Assembly (NCBI GenBank): GCA_025455345.1
Contig: JALOMS010000411.1
Coordinates: forward strand, 1 to 5,018
Source of the DNA: Thermoflexibacter sp.
GTDB taxonomy: Bacteria > Bacteroidota > Bacteroidia > Cytophagales > Thermoflexibacteraceae
Length of the DNA: 5,018 nt
Direction: 5' to 3'
The translations under genes were made by a program, and so were the position numbers. Shown piece by piece: positions 1 through 4,619 of the stretch (the first letter of the stretch is position 1; each line of letters opens with the position of its first letter). Under the pieces are notes generated by a model. The model did not search any database. It saw only the letters and a program-made list of their open reading frames with translations, and had not been told where the DNA came from.

Positions 1-52
1 TGCACTGCGCCAGTTGCACTGCGCCAGTTGCACTGCGCCAGTTGCACTGCGC
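1..52. repeat. 14-bp tandem repeat, 3.7 copies
   Basis: The unit TGCACTGCGCCAGT occurs three times without a mismatch at 1-14, 15-28 and 29-42, followed by a 10-base partial copy at 43-52. It touches the window edge, so the true copy number is unknown. The unit is much richer in G+C than the DNA around it. Because 14 is not a multiple of three, copy-number change would shift frame if this were coding. No gene can be supported across it. The identical copies suggest recent expansion by slippage. No function can be assigned. Confidence 0.9.
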
Positions 53-187
53 CCCCACAGAAAAAGGGAGCTAAAATACAGATTTACAGCAAGTCTTTCC
101 TCTGTGGGGACGCAATGCAATTGAAAGATTTAGATAGGGGTAAAAAGTACGATTTAATTTGCTCATGTACTTACCCCTATTTTAGCT
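53..187. other. Non-coding leader with several inverted repeats
   Basis: Three inverted repeats lie between the tandem repeat and the first gene. CCCCACAGA (53-61) pairs with TCTGTGGGG (101-109). ATAGGGGTAA (134-143) pairs with TTACCCCTAT (171-180), and an inner GTAC/GTAC stem (147-150 and 167-170) can form after a three-A bulge. AGCTAAAATA (69-78) pairs with TATTTTAGCT (178-187), which competes with the second pair for three bases. A weak promoter-like TTAATTTG at 154-161 has only TTTA 21 bases upstream, so it is not called. The region may be a structured leader, a terminator for a gene to the left, or a short palindromic element. Confidence 0.5.
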
Positions 188-214
188 ATTTTCATCAAAA
201 ATTAGAAAAAAGAT

Positions 215-1000
215 ATGCAAACCATACCACCCTTGCCTCAAATCCATCTTGCAATTGCGGAAAAGAACCTCCGCATTCCTATCAATGACAGGCTACACCT
301 CGAAATGGTCTATGTAGAAGGCGGAACTTTTGAAATGGGCTACAAAGTAGGCAGAGATGGGGAAGTTATAAACGTCAATAATGCAAAACCAATATATGTT
401 GCTACCTTAGATAGCTTTTATATCGGCAAATTTATCATTACACAGGAGCAGTACCAAGCAGTAATGGGCAAGGACAGCGATAGTTCTTGGAAGGGGGATA
501 AATTGCCTACGGACATGATTTCTTGGGAAGGCGCACTTGAATTTATCCAACAACTCAATGAAAAAACAGGCATCACCTTCCGCCTACCTACCGAAGCAGA
601 GTGGGAATACGCCGCCAGAGGTGGCAATACCCCCTCCCAGCAGGGGAGGGGGCAAGGGGGTGGGGCGTATATGTATTCAGGAAGCAACTCCATAGACGAA
701 GTAGCTTGGTACGGCGAAAACTCAGGCAACAAAACCCATGAAGTAGGGCTAAAAATGCCCAATCAATTAGGAATTTACGACCTTACAGGCAATGTATGGG
801 AATGGTGCGGGGACTGTTATGAACCTGATTTTTATGAGAAAATAGGAAAATTAATGAACCCAATAGATAAAAACAAGATAGAACGTTATGTGCTTAGAGG
901 TGGTGCTTATGACTGCTCTGCAGAAAATTGCCATATCGCACTTCGTGAGTATTTTTACATAGACTGGTACGCCTGCTACGGTTTCCGAGTGTGTATCTAA
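215..1000 (+). CDS. FGE-sulfatase/SUMF1-like domain protein (short paralogue)
   Basis: This 261-residue protein is almost entirely one formylglycine-generating-enzyme-like domain, starting near residue 29 (LEMVYVEGGTFEMG). Family landmarks are RLPTEAEWEYAARGG in the middle, GIYDLTGNVWEWC, then YVLRGG and a terminal GFRVC. No signal peptide or membrane segment is seen, so it is probably cytoplasmic. The family is a C-type-lectin-like fold that includes true formylglycine-generating enzymes and many binding or sensor proteins. C234 and C239 sit in GGAYDCSAENC with the C-x4-C spacing of the copper-binding active-site pair of true FGEs, but no sulfatase gene is nearby. It is a close paralogue of the next gene but lacks that protein's N-terminal domains. 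Residues 113-126 contain a repeat-derived insertion, and residues 231-255 are hypervariable relative to the paralogue. The start at 215 is preceded by an A-rich stretch, usual in Bacteroidota. Catalytic role is uncertain; ligand sensing is equally possible. Confidence 0.9.
   Translation: MQTIPPLPQIHLAIAEKNLRIPINDRLHLEMVYVEGGTFEMGYKVGRDGEVINVNNAKPIYVATLDSFYIGKFIITQEQYQAVMGKDSDSSWKGDKLPTDMISWEGALEFIQQLNEKTGITFRLPTEAEWEYAARGGNTPSQQGRGQGGGAYMYSGSNSIDEVAWYGENSGNKTHEVGLKMPNQLGIYDLTGNVWEWCGDCYEPDFYEKIGKLMNPIDKNKIERYVLRGGAYDCSAENCHIALREYFYIDWYACYGFRVCI
630..666 (+). repeat. G-rich palindromic element inserted in frame in the first FGE gene
   Basis: CCCCCTCCC (630-638) and GGGAGGGGG (644-652) form a perfect 9-bp stem with a 5-base loop, followed by a G-rich tail to about 666. 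The paralogue has only five residues (QSQGF) where this protein has fourteen, mostly Gly, Gln, Ser and Arg, between GGN and MY. The net gain is 27 bases, so the frame is kept. Base composition differs sharply from the AT-rich surroundings. Similar CCCTCC/GGAGGG palindromes with G-rich tails are, to my knowledge, common interspersed repeats in Bacteroidota. Insertion here is inferred from the paralogue comparison. Confidence 0.7.
905..979 (+). other. Hypervariable 25-codon block, DGR variable-region-like
   Basis: These 25 codons lie between the conserved YVLRGG and GFRVC. Only 4 of 25 residues (C, A, R and Y at block positions 9, 12, 14 and 25) match the paralogue's block at 2393-2467, although both flanks match fully and there is no indel. 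Third codon positions are T or C in 19 of 25 codons, as expected if many began as AAY codons. Position, length and substitution-only divergence resemble variable regions of DGR targets. No template repeat or reverse transcriptase is present in the window, so the assignment is an inference. Confidence 0.4.
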
Positions 1001-1030
1001 GTGCTTTTGCCCTTGTCCGAGTTTTTGCAC

Positions 1031-1072
1031 TTGTCAGGCACCTCAAAGGTGTCAGACAATTCCTAATTTTTT
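1031..1072. terminator. Palindrome plus T-run after the first FGE gene
   Basis: TTGTCAGGCACCT (1031-1043) pairs with AGGTGTCAGACAA (1047-1059) across a 3-base loop. The 13-bp stem has one A-A mismatch and one G-T wobble. Six T follow at 1067-1072. It begins 31 bases after the stop codon, which fits an intrinsic terminator. It is a diverged third copy of the 29-bp palindrome found perfect at 3806-3834 and imperfect at 2819-2847, so it belongs to a repeat family. Confidence 0.6.
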
Positions 1073-1106
1073 GAGAATGAAAATAGTAGGAATTTGATAT
1101 TTTCTT

Positions 1107-1114
1107 TATTTTTG
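1107..1114 (+). promoter_or_regulatory. Probable -7 promoter element for the second FGE gene
   Basis: TATTTTTG fits the Bacteroidota -7 consensus TAnnTTTG. No well-spaced upstream TTTG is present: one lies only 10 bases upstream at 1093-1096, and another is too far away at 1070-1073. Transcription would begin near 1120, about 25 bases before the ATG at 1145. That placement supports 1145 rather than the upstream in-frame ATG at 1094 as the start of the gene. The missing second half makes this a weak call. Confidence 0.35.
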
Positions 1115-1144
1115 GGGAAACTTGTTTTATACAATCAATACACT

Positions 1145-2488
1145 ATGGATTCACTGCGCCAAGAACTTTTAGATTTAGTTAATGAAATTGAGATAGCTAC
1201 CCTATTTGAAAGATTCAAGAAACTAAGAATTGTCGACCCTGCCGCTTCCAATCTACGTGCGGAATTTGTGCATGGTAATTATAAACATGATTTTTATCAG
1301 CGTGTAAAACTTTTCATTGACCACAAATTTGATGAATTAGAGGAAAAAGAAAAAGAATCTTTCAGCAAAGCAGAGAGCATAGAAGCACTCCAAAAGCACA
1401 TAGAGGAATACCAAATCTATCAAGGGCAAACTATCGCCAAAGCAAAGCAAAAGTTAGAAAACTTGCTTTACCAAGAAAGACTGCAAAGTAGCTGGAAAAA
1501 TGCCCAAGAAGCAGACCAAATCCCTATTTATCAAGACTTTATTACTGAATTTCCGAAAGAAAAAGAACTGATAAGCATAGCCCAGCAGAGAATCGCCCAA
1601 TTGGAAGAAGAAGTAAATTGGAAAGATAAAACCAATAAAATCAGTGAGATACTTGATAGCTACTTGCAAGAATATCCAAAAGGAATTTACCTCAATAGCA
1701 TAAAATCTATAACAAAGATTATAAAAGCCCCTCCTCCGCTTCTGGTCATTCCACTTAGTAGTCATGTATATTTAGAAATGATATACGTAGAAGGCGGCAC
1801 TTTCGAGATGGGCTACAAAGAAGGCAGAGATGGAGAATACAGCGAATATATGAAGCGTTCACAACCCTTACATTTCGTTACCTTAGACAGCTTTTACATA
1901 GGCAAGTTCACTGTTACCCAAGAGCAGTATCAGGTAATCATGGGTAAAAATCCAAGTCGTTTCAAAGGAGAAAAGCTACCCGTAGAGCAAGTTTCTTGGG
2001 AAGATACGCAAGATTTCATCAAAAAATTGAACGGAAAAACAGGAAAAAAATTTCGCCTCCCCACCGAAGCAGAGTGGGAATACGCTGCCAGGGGTGGTAA
2101 TCAAAGTCAAGGGTTCATGTATGCAGGTAGCAATAACATAAACGAGGTAGCATGGTATAGTGGAAACTCTGGAAACGAAACCTATGAAGTAGGACTGAAG
2201 AAGCCTAATGAACTCGGCATTTATGACATGAGTGGTAACTTATGGGAGTGGTGTGAGGACTACTGGGACGAGAAATTTTATGAAAAAATAAAAGCCCTCT
2301 CCTCTGGGGAGGGTTTGGGCGACCGTCGCTACGGTGGGGCAAAAAATCCTGTGAATAAAAATAAAGCAGATTATTATGTCCTTCGGGGCGGTTCTTGGAA
2401 TAATGACAGCAGCTATTGCCGTCTTGCTTACCGTAATAGGCTCAGCAATGGTAGGAGCTACATCTACGGTTTTCGTGTTTGCCTTTGA
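1145..2488 (+). CDS. Adaptor domain, helical repeats and FGE/SUMF1-like domain fusion
   Basis: From the ATG at 1145 the protein has 447 residues. Residues 1-65 form a small helical domain (MDSLRQELLDLV...) resembling the effector-associated or death-fold-like adaptor domains at the N-termini of Bacteroidota and cyanobacterial conflict-system proteins; the exact family is not identified. Residues 73-108, 117-156 and 159-194 are three related helical units of the W-x2-A ... Y-x2-F/Y-x2-E-F/Y-P ... A-x2-I-x-x-L/I type. An FGE-sulfatase domain runs from about 206 to the end, with RLPTEAEWEYAARGG, GIYDMSGNLWEWC, RGGSW and GFRVC. The first of the two active-site cysteines of true FGEs is N420 here and only C425 remains, so formylglycine synthesis is unlikely. 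A sensor or binding role is inferred. No signal peptide is seen. An upstream ATG at 1094 would add 17 residues but precedes the likely promoter element. The protein carries a repeat-derived insertion near residues 384-399 and a hypervariable block at residues 417-441. Confidence 0.9.
   Translation: MDSLRQELLDLVNEIEIATLFERFKKLRIVDPAASNLRAEFVHGNYKHDFYQRVKLFIDHKFDELEEKEKESFSKAESIEALQKHIEEYQIYQGQTIAKAKQKLENLLYQERLQSSWKNAQEADQIPIYQDFITEFPKEKELISIAQQRIAQLEEEVNWKDKTNKISEILDSYLQEYPKGIYLNSIKSITKIIKAPPPLLVIPLSSHVYLEMIYVEGGTFEMGYKEGRDGEYSEYMKRSQPLHFVTLDSFYIGKFTVTQEQYQVIMGKNPSRFKGEKLPVEQVSWEDTQDFIKKLNGKTGKKFRLPTEAEWEYAARGGNQSQGFMYAGSNNINEVAWYSGNSGNETYEVGLKKPNELGIYDMSGNLWEWCEDYWDEKFYEKIKALSSGEGLGDRRYGGAKNPVNKNKADYYVLRGGSWNNDSSYCRLAYRNRLSNGRSYIYGFRVCL
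2295..2340 (+). repeat. G-rich palindromic element inserted in frame in the second FGE gene
   Basis: CCCTCTCC (2295-2302) pairs with GGGGAGGG (2306-2313) over a 3-base loop with one wobble pair. A second stem, ACCGT (2322-2326) with ACGGT (2331-2335), follows, then GGGGC. At this point the protein has 18 residues between KI and NP where the paralogue has four, a net gain of 42 bases that keeps the frame. The inserted residues read SSGEGLGDRRYGG. The element shares the C-rich/G-rich palindrome plus G-rich tail design of the insertion at 630-666 but sits elsewhere in the domain, so the two insertions are independent events. Confidence 0.7.
2393..2467 (+). other. Hypervariable 25-codon block, DGR variable-region-like
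   Basis: This is the counterpart of 905-979 and is exactly the same length. Its residues are rich in N, S, Y, R and D (SWNNDSSYC...), typical of DGR variable regions in this fold. Third codon positions are pyrimidine in 22 of 25 codons; the others are TGG, AGG and AGG. Against recent diversification from one template, third positions differ between the two blocks at 15 of 25 codons and the flanking GFRVC codons differ synonymously. The block may therefore be an old or inactive variable region, or one served by a different template. Confidence 0.4.
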
Positions 2489-2807
2489 ATACTTGCAAAT
2501 GCCAGAATTGCTACAAGGGATTGTAGCGAGCGTGCCACTGCAAATACAAAATGTAGTCCTGCGTATGTCCATTGTGGCATTCCAAAAATAAAACCTACCT
2601 TGTGCTGTGAGTAGGTGCTACCCAGTAGTGCAATATCGAAAGTGGTGCAAGGTTTTCCGTTAGTCAAGATTTGATTGACATTCAAGAATAAACCGTTCTT
2701 TGGAAAACGACTCACAGGGTCTTTGACCACTGTTAGCGTTTTCCTATATGTATGATGTATGTCTTCCGTGCAGACACGGACAACGGCAGGGAACAACCTG
2801 ACCGTAT
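2489..2807. other. Gene-poor stretch rich in small hairpins
   Basis: No gene is supported over these 319 bases. Short inverted repeats are dense: GCTACAA/TTGTAGC (2510-2516, 2521-2527), TGCCAC/GTGGCA (2533-2538, 2574-2579), ACCTAC/GTAGGT (2593-2598, 2611-2616), GGAAAACG/CGTTTTCC (2702-2709, 2737-2744) and TCCGTG/CACGGA (2765-2770, 2775-2780). The first lies 21 bases after the second FGE gene's stop and may end or protect its transcript. The minus strand stays open for about 400 bases across the area (2464-2871). That frame reads through the palindrome at its start and into the FGE coding end, so it is treated as repeat or decayed sequence. Confidence 0.5.
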
Positions 2808-2818
2808 TAGATTTATAT

Positions 2819-2847
2819 TTGTCAGACACCTTCAAGGTGTTAGACAA
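2819..2847. terminator. Imperfect 29-bp palindrome in module copy A
   Basis: TTGTCAGACACCTT (2819-2832) and AAGGTGTTAGACAA (2834-2847) form a 14-bp arm pair with one A-A mismatch and one G-T wobble. TTCTTTT follows. It is 330 bases after the previous stop codon, so if it terminates a transcript that transcript has a long 3' end. The T-run is weaker than in copy B. Confidence 0.4.
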
Positions 2848-2883
2848 TTCTTTTCCCAAAGGAAGAAGCAAATGGTCAAAAAG

Positions 2884-2915
2884 TTTGATTCTTCTTTCGT
2901 TTTTTATTAACTTTG
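2884..2915 (+). promoter_or_regulatory. Bacteroidota-type promoter for the OmpA-family gene
   Basis: TTTG at 2884-2887 is separated by 20 bases from TAACTTTG at 2908-2915. This fits the Bacteroidota vegetative promoter form TTTG-N(about 20)-TAnnTTTG. Transcription would start near 2922, giving a leader of about 43 bases before the ATG at 2965. The -33 element lies within the second hairpin of the module, so a protein or structure bound there could affect transcription. The same arrangement is repeated at 3870-3901. Confidence 0.65.
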
Positions 2916-2964
2916 GTGTACTAAAATTATCAAGTTACTTCTCATCATTCATCAATTAAAAACT

Positions 2965-3783
2965 ATGCGTATCTCATTCATTTTTCTTTTCATCAATATA
3001 TTTTTAGTGCCAGCATGGGCGCAAGAAGACAAAGAGGGCAGTCAAGACCATCTTCTTTTCTCGCGAATGAATAACTTTTATATTTATGAATATAACACAC
3101 AAAGCCACGAGATTTATAGCTTTTATACCAATAATGGCTCGGTGGAAGTCGGTGGCAAATATACCTATATAGGATATTGGGCTAATAAGCAGATAGAAGC
3201 GAATCCTCCTTCTAATGCAACCATCATCAAAAACTATATCAATGCCGCAAAGAAGATAGGAGGCGAGGTGCTATACGAGTCCAGCTCGCAAGCAATTGTC
3301 AAGATAAAGAAAAATAACATGGAGATATGGGCTGATATTCAAGCAAATAGTATAAGCCATCGCATAAAAATAGTTGAAAAGGAGGCAATGAAACAAGAAG
3401 TAATCGCCAATGCGGAGTGGATGAAAGGTGGATTAGAAGAAGAGGGGAGAGTAGTTTTATATGGTATTCTTTTTGATTTTGGCAAATCTGTTGTCAGACC
3501 AGAATCCAATCAAGTCATTGGTGAAATTGCTAAATTATTGAAAAATAACCCTTTACTTACTATATTTGTGGTAGGACATACTGACAATGTGGGAGACCAT
3601 GCTTCCAACTTAAAACTCTCTAATGATAGAGCCGTCTCCGTAGTCAATGTACTCACCAGCCAGCACGGGATTCCTGCAAAGCAAGTCATTCCGTTTGGTG
3701 CAGGGCAGACCTGTCCAGTCGCCAATAATAATACTGAGGAAGGAAGGCAAAAAAATCGCAGAGTAGAGTTGGTAAAGAAATGA
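2965..3783 (+). CDS. OmpA-family cell-envelope protein with N-terminal DUF4892-like region
   Basis: This 272-residue protein begins with a signal peptide: hydrophobic residues 3-16, then an AWA-Q cleavage site after residue 19. It should be exported to the periplasm. Residues 20 to about 150 resemble the DUF4892-type region that precedes OmpA domains (NYINAAKKIGGEVLYE..., IVEKEAMKQEV). Residues 160-272 are an OmpA C-terminal peptidoglycan-binding domain with ILFDFGKSVVRPES, GHTDNVG, LSNDRA, GAG and NRRVEL. D207 and R222 have the 15-residue spacing of the Asp/Arg pair that binds diaminopimelate in OmpA-like domains. No beta-barrel is evident, so the likely role is an anchored or soluble envelope protein rather than a porin. 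The gene stands alone between the two module copies, with its own promoter and a strong terminator, so it is probably monocistronic. Confidence 0.93.
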   Translation: MRISFIFLFINIFLVPAWAQEDKEGSQDHLLFSRMNNFYIYEYNTQSHEIYSFYTNNGSVEVGGKYTYIGYWANKQIEANPPSNATIIKNYINAAKKIGGEVLYESSSQAIVKIKKNNMEIWADIQANSISHRIKIVEKEAMKQEVIANAEWMKGGLEEEGRVVLYGILFDFGKSVVRPESNQVIGEIAKLLKNNPLLTIFVVGHTDNVGDHASNLKLSNDRAVSVVNVLTSQHGIPAKQVIPFGAGQTCPVANNNTEEGRQKNRRVELVKK

Positions 3784-3803
3784 AGTTAGATTTTTAGATT
3801 TGT

Positions 3804-3840
3804 ATTTGTCAGACACCTTGAAGGTGTCTGACAAATTTTT
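3804..3840. terminator. Perfect palindromic terminator after the OmpA-family gene
   Basis: Bases 3804-3819 and 3821-3836 form a perfect 16-bp inverted repeat (core TTGTCAGACACCTT) around a single G. In RNA the loop would open to at least three bases. The right arm runs into five T at 3836-3840. The stem starts 21 bases after the stop codon. The left arm is also A/T-rich at its base, so weaker leftward termination is possible. Confidence 0.8.
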
Positions 3841-3869
3841 CTCAAAGAAAGAAGCAAACGGTCAAAAAG

Positions 3870-3901
3870 TTTGATTCTTCTTTCGTTTTTTATTAACTTT
3901 G
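3870..3901 (+). promoter_or_regulatory. Bacteroidota-type promoter for the PIN toxin-antitoxin operon
   Basis: TTTG at 3870-3873, 20 bases, then TAACTTTG at 3894-3901 match the Bacteroidota promoter form. Transcription would begin near 3908, leaving a leader of only about 15 bases before the antitoxin ATG at 3923. The -33 element overlaps the arm GTTTG of a hairpin (3847-3884), which could act as an operator. Since the same dyad precedes the OmpA-family gene, it is not specific to the toxin-antitoxin pair. Confidence 0.65.
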
Positions 3902-3922
3902 ATAAAAAATAGAAAATAAGAT

Positions 3923-4144
3923 ATGCAAACAATTCCTGTTACCAAGTTTACCAACCTGCAAATGGAAATTTTAAAATTATTTGCAGTGAGCTTGTCAGAA
4001 GATGATTTACAAGTAATTAAAACTTTGATTATCACCTATTTATCACAGAGAGCAATTCACTTAGCAACCCAAGAATGGGAAAAAAGAGATTTGGACGAAG
4101 ATGAACTATTGAATATGCACTTGCGAACTCCTTATCAGGTATGA
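3923..4144 (+). CDS. Small antitoxin of a PIN-domain toxin-antitoxin pair
   Basis: This 73-residue protein has a predicted helical centre (NLQMEILKLFAVSLSEDDLQVIKTLI) and an acidic C-terminal part with W-x12-L-x2-H-x-RTPY. The pattern is one I associate with small proteins encoded directly before PIN toxins in Bacteroidota. No clear helix-turn-helix or ribbon-helix-helix motif can be assigned by eye. Its last codons overlap the toxin start by ATGA (4141-4144), implying translational coupling. By analogy with other PIN systems it should bind and neutralise the toxin and may repress its own promoter. The start is chosen at 3923 because it lies just after the promoter and follows an A-rich stretch. 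The identification rests mainly on context. Confidence 0.8.
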   Translation: MQTIPVTKFTNLQMEILKLFAVSLSEDDLQVIKTLIITYLSQRAIHLATQEWEKRDLDEDELLNMHLRTPYQV

Positions 4145-4548
4145 AAGTAGTAGTGGATACGAACATTATGCTTGTTTCAGTAGCTGAAACTTCTAAGTAT
4201 CATGTTACTTTTCAGGCACTTTTGCAAGGGAAATATACCTTATGCGTTACCAATGAAATATTAAATGAATATGAAGAAATTATAGGGAGATTTTTGGGAG
4301 AACAAGTAGCAACTTCTGTTATCGAATTACTTTTGAAACTCCCCAATGTAGAGCTAATTACACCTCACTATCACTTAGAGATAATCCAAACAGACCCAGA
4401 TGATAATAAATTTGTAGATTGTGCCTTTGCCGCCAATGCCAACTTCATTACGACTAACGATAAGCACTTCAACATACTTAAATTATTGCCCTTTCCGCAG
4501 TTCAATGTGATTAGTTTACAAGAGTTTATCAAGATTTTGAATTTGTAA
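4141..4548 (+). CDS. PIN-domain RNase toxin (COG1569-like)
   Basis: The 135-residue protein is a single PIN domain, a metal-dependent RNase fold used as the toxin of VapBC-like systems. Visible landmarks are the N-terminal VVDTN with D6, NEILNEYEEI with E43, DPDDNKFVDCAFAA with D88 and D93, and ITTNDKHF with D107. These supply the acidic residues expected to bind magnesium. The DPDDNKF motif points to the COG1569 branch rather than classical VapC. Length is normal and nothing appears truncated, so the toxin is probably active when free. It is cotranscribed with and coupled to the antitoxin through the ATGA overlap. The target RNA cannot be predicted from the sequence. Confidence 0.92.
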   Translation: MKVVVDTNIMLVSVAETSKYHVTFQALLQGKYTLCVTNEILNEYEEIIGRFLGEQVATSVIELLLKLPNVELITPHYHLEIIQTDPDDNKFVDCAFAANANFITTNDKHFNILKLLPFPQFNVISLQEFIKILNL

Positions 4549-4576
4549 AAACTCTGTTAATCCGAATTTATAATTT

Positions 4577-4599
4577 TGACTAATGGGCTATCTTAGTCA
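4577..4599. terminator. Hairpin between convergent genes
   Basis: TGACTAA (4577-4583) and TTAGTCA (4593-4599) form a perfect 7-bp stem with a 9-base loop, in the 71-base gap between the PIN toxin and the leftward gene. An A/T-rich run lies on the left side, which would serve leftward transcription. On the right the T-run (4616-4621) is 16 bases away. It is a plausible but weak bidirectional terminator. Confidence 0.4.
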
Positions 4600-4619
4600 T
4601 CGAGAATAGTATAGGTTTT

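Larger units (their letters stand above)
2808..2915 (+). repeat. Duplicated terminator-promoter module, copy A
   Basis: These 108 bases match 3795-3901 with about ten substitutions and one single-base indel. The last 42 bases (2874-2915) are identical to 3860-3901. The module contains a palindrome (2819-2847), a second hairpin (GGAAGAAG-CAAAT at 2861-2873 with GTTTG at 2883-2887 and CTTCTTTC at 2891-2898), a T6 run (2900-2905) and a promoter match. Two differences from copy B within the second hairpin turn A-T into G-T and C-G into T-G, so pairing is retained. It lies directly upstream of the OmpA-family gene. Confidence 0.85.
3795..3901 (+). repeat. Duplicated terminator-promoter module, copy B
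   Basis: This is the 107-base partner of 2808-2915. It starts 11 bases after the OmpA-family stop codon and ends 21 bases before the antitoxin ATG, filling nearly the whole gap. It holds a perfect palindrome, then a 13-bp stem with a 3-base bulge (GAAAGAAG-CAAAC at 3847-3859, GTTTG at 3869-3873, CTTCTTTC at 3877-3884), a T6 run (3886-3891) and a promoter match. The two copies bracket the OmpA-family gene as direct repeats, so recombination between them could delete that gene. Confidence 0.85.

Noticed and set aside
1..52. CRISPR array
   Set aside because: The units are 14 bp and directly adjacent with no spacers.
28..288. Plus-strand reading frame of 86 codons at the left edge
   Set aside because: It starts inside the tandem repeat, crosses the inverted repeats and overlaps the FGE gene by 74 bases; its composition is Cys-rich and unlike a known protein.
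418..762. Minus-strand frame of 114 codons inside the first FGE gene
   Set aside because: It is antisense to a well-supported conserved gene and has no recognisable features.
1094..1144. Upstream in-frame ATG giving 17 extra residues on the second FGE protein
   Set aside because: It lies before the likely -7 element at 1107-1114, and the recognisable domain begins exactly at MDSLRQ (1145).
1152..1161. CACTGCGCCA at the start of the second FGE gene matches the left tandem repeat
   Set aside because: A ten-base match is short enough to be chance, and here it is ordinary coding sequence.
2240..2591. Minus frame 2240-2572 and plus frame 2376-2591, both hydrophobic or low-complexity
   Set aside because: Both overlap the conserved 3' end of the second FGE gene in other frames; the hydrophobicity is a by-product of frame shift.
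2464..2871. Minus-strand frame of 135 codons between the FGE and OmpA-family genes
   Set aside because: Its first residues (LSNTLKVSDKYKS) are the translation of the palindromic repeat and recur in a minus frame at 3610-3834; it ends inside the FGE gene. It is retained only as a question under the gene-poor stretch.
2759..2959. Plus-strand frame of 66 codons ending just before the OmpA-family gene
   Set aside because: It reads through the whole terminator-promoter module, so it is a shadow of the repeat.
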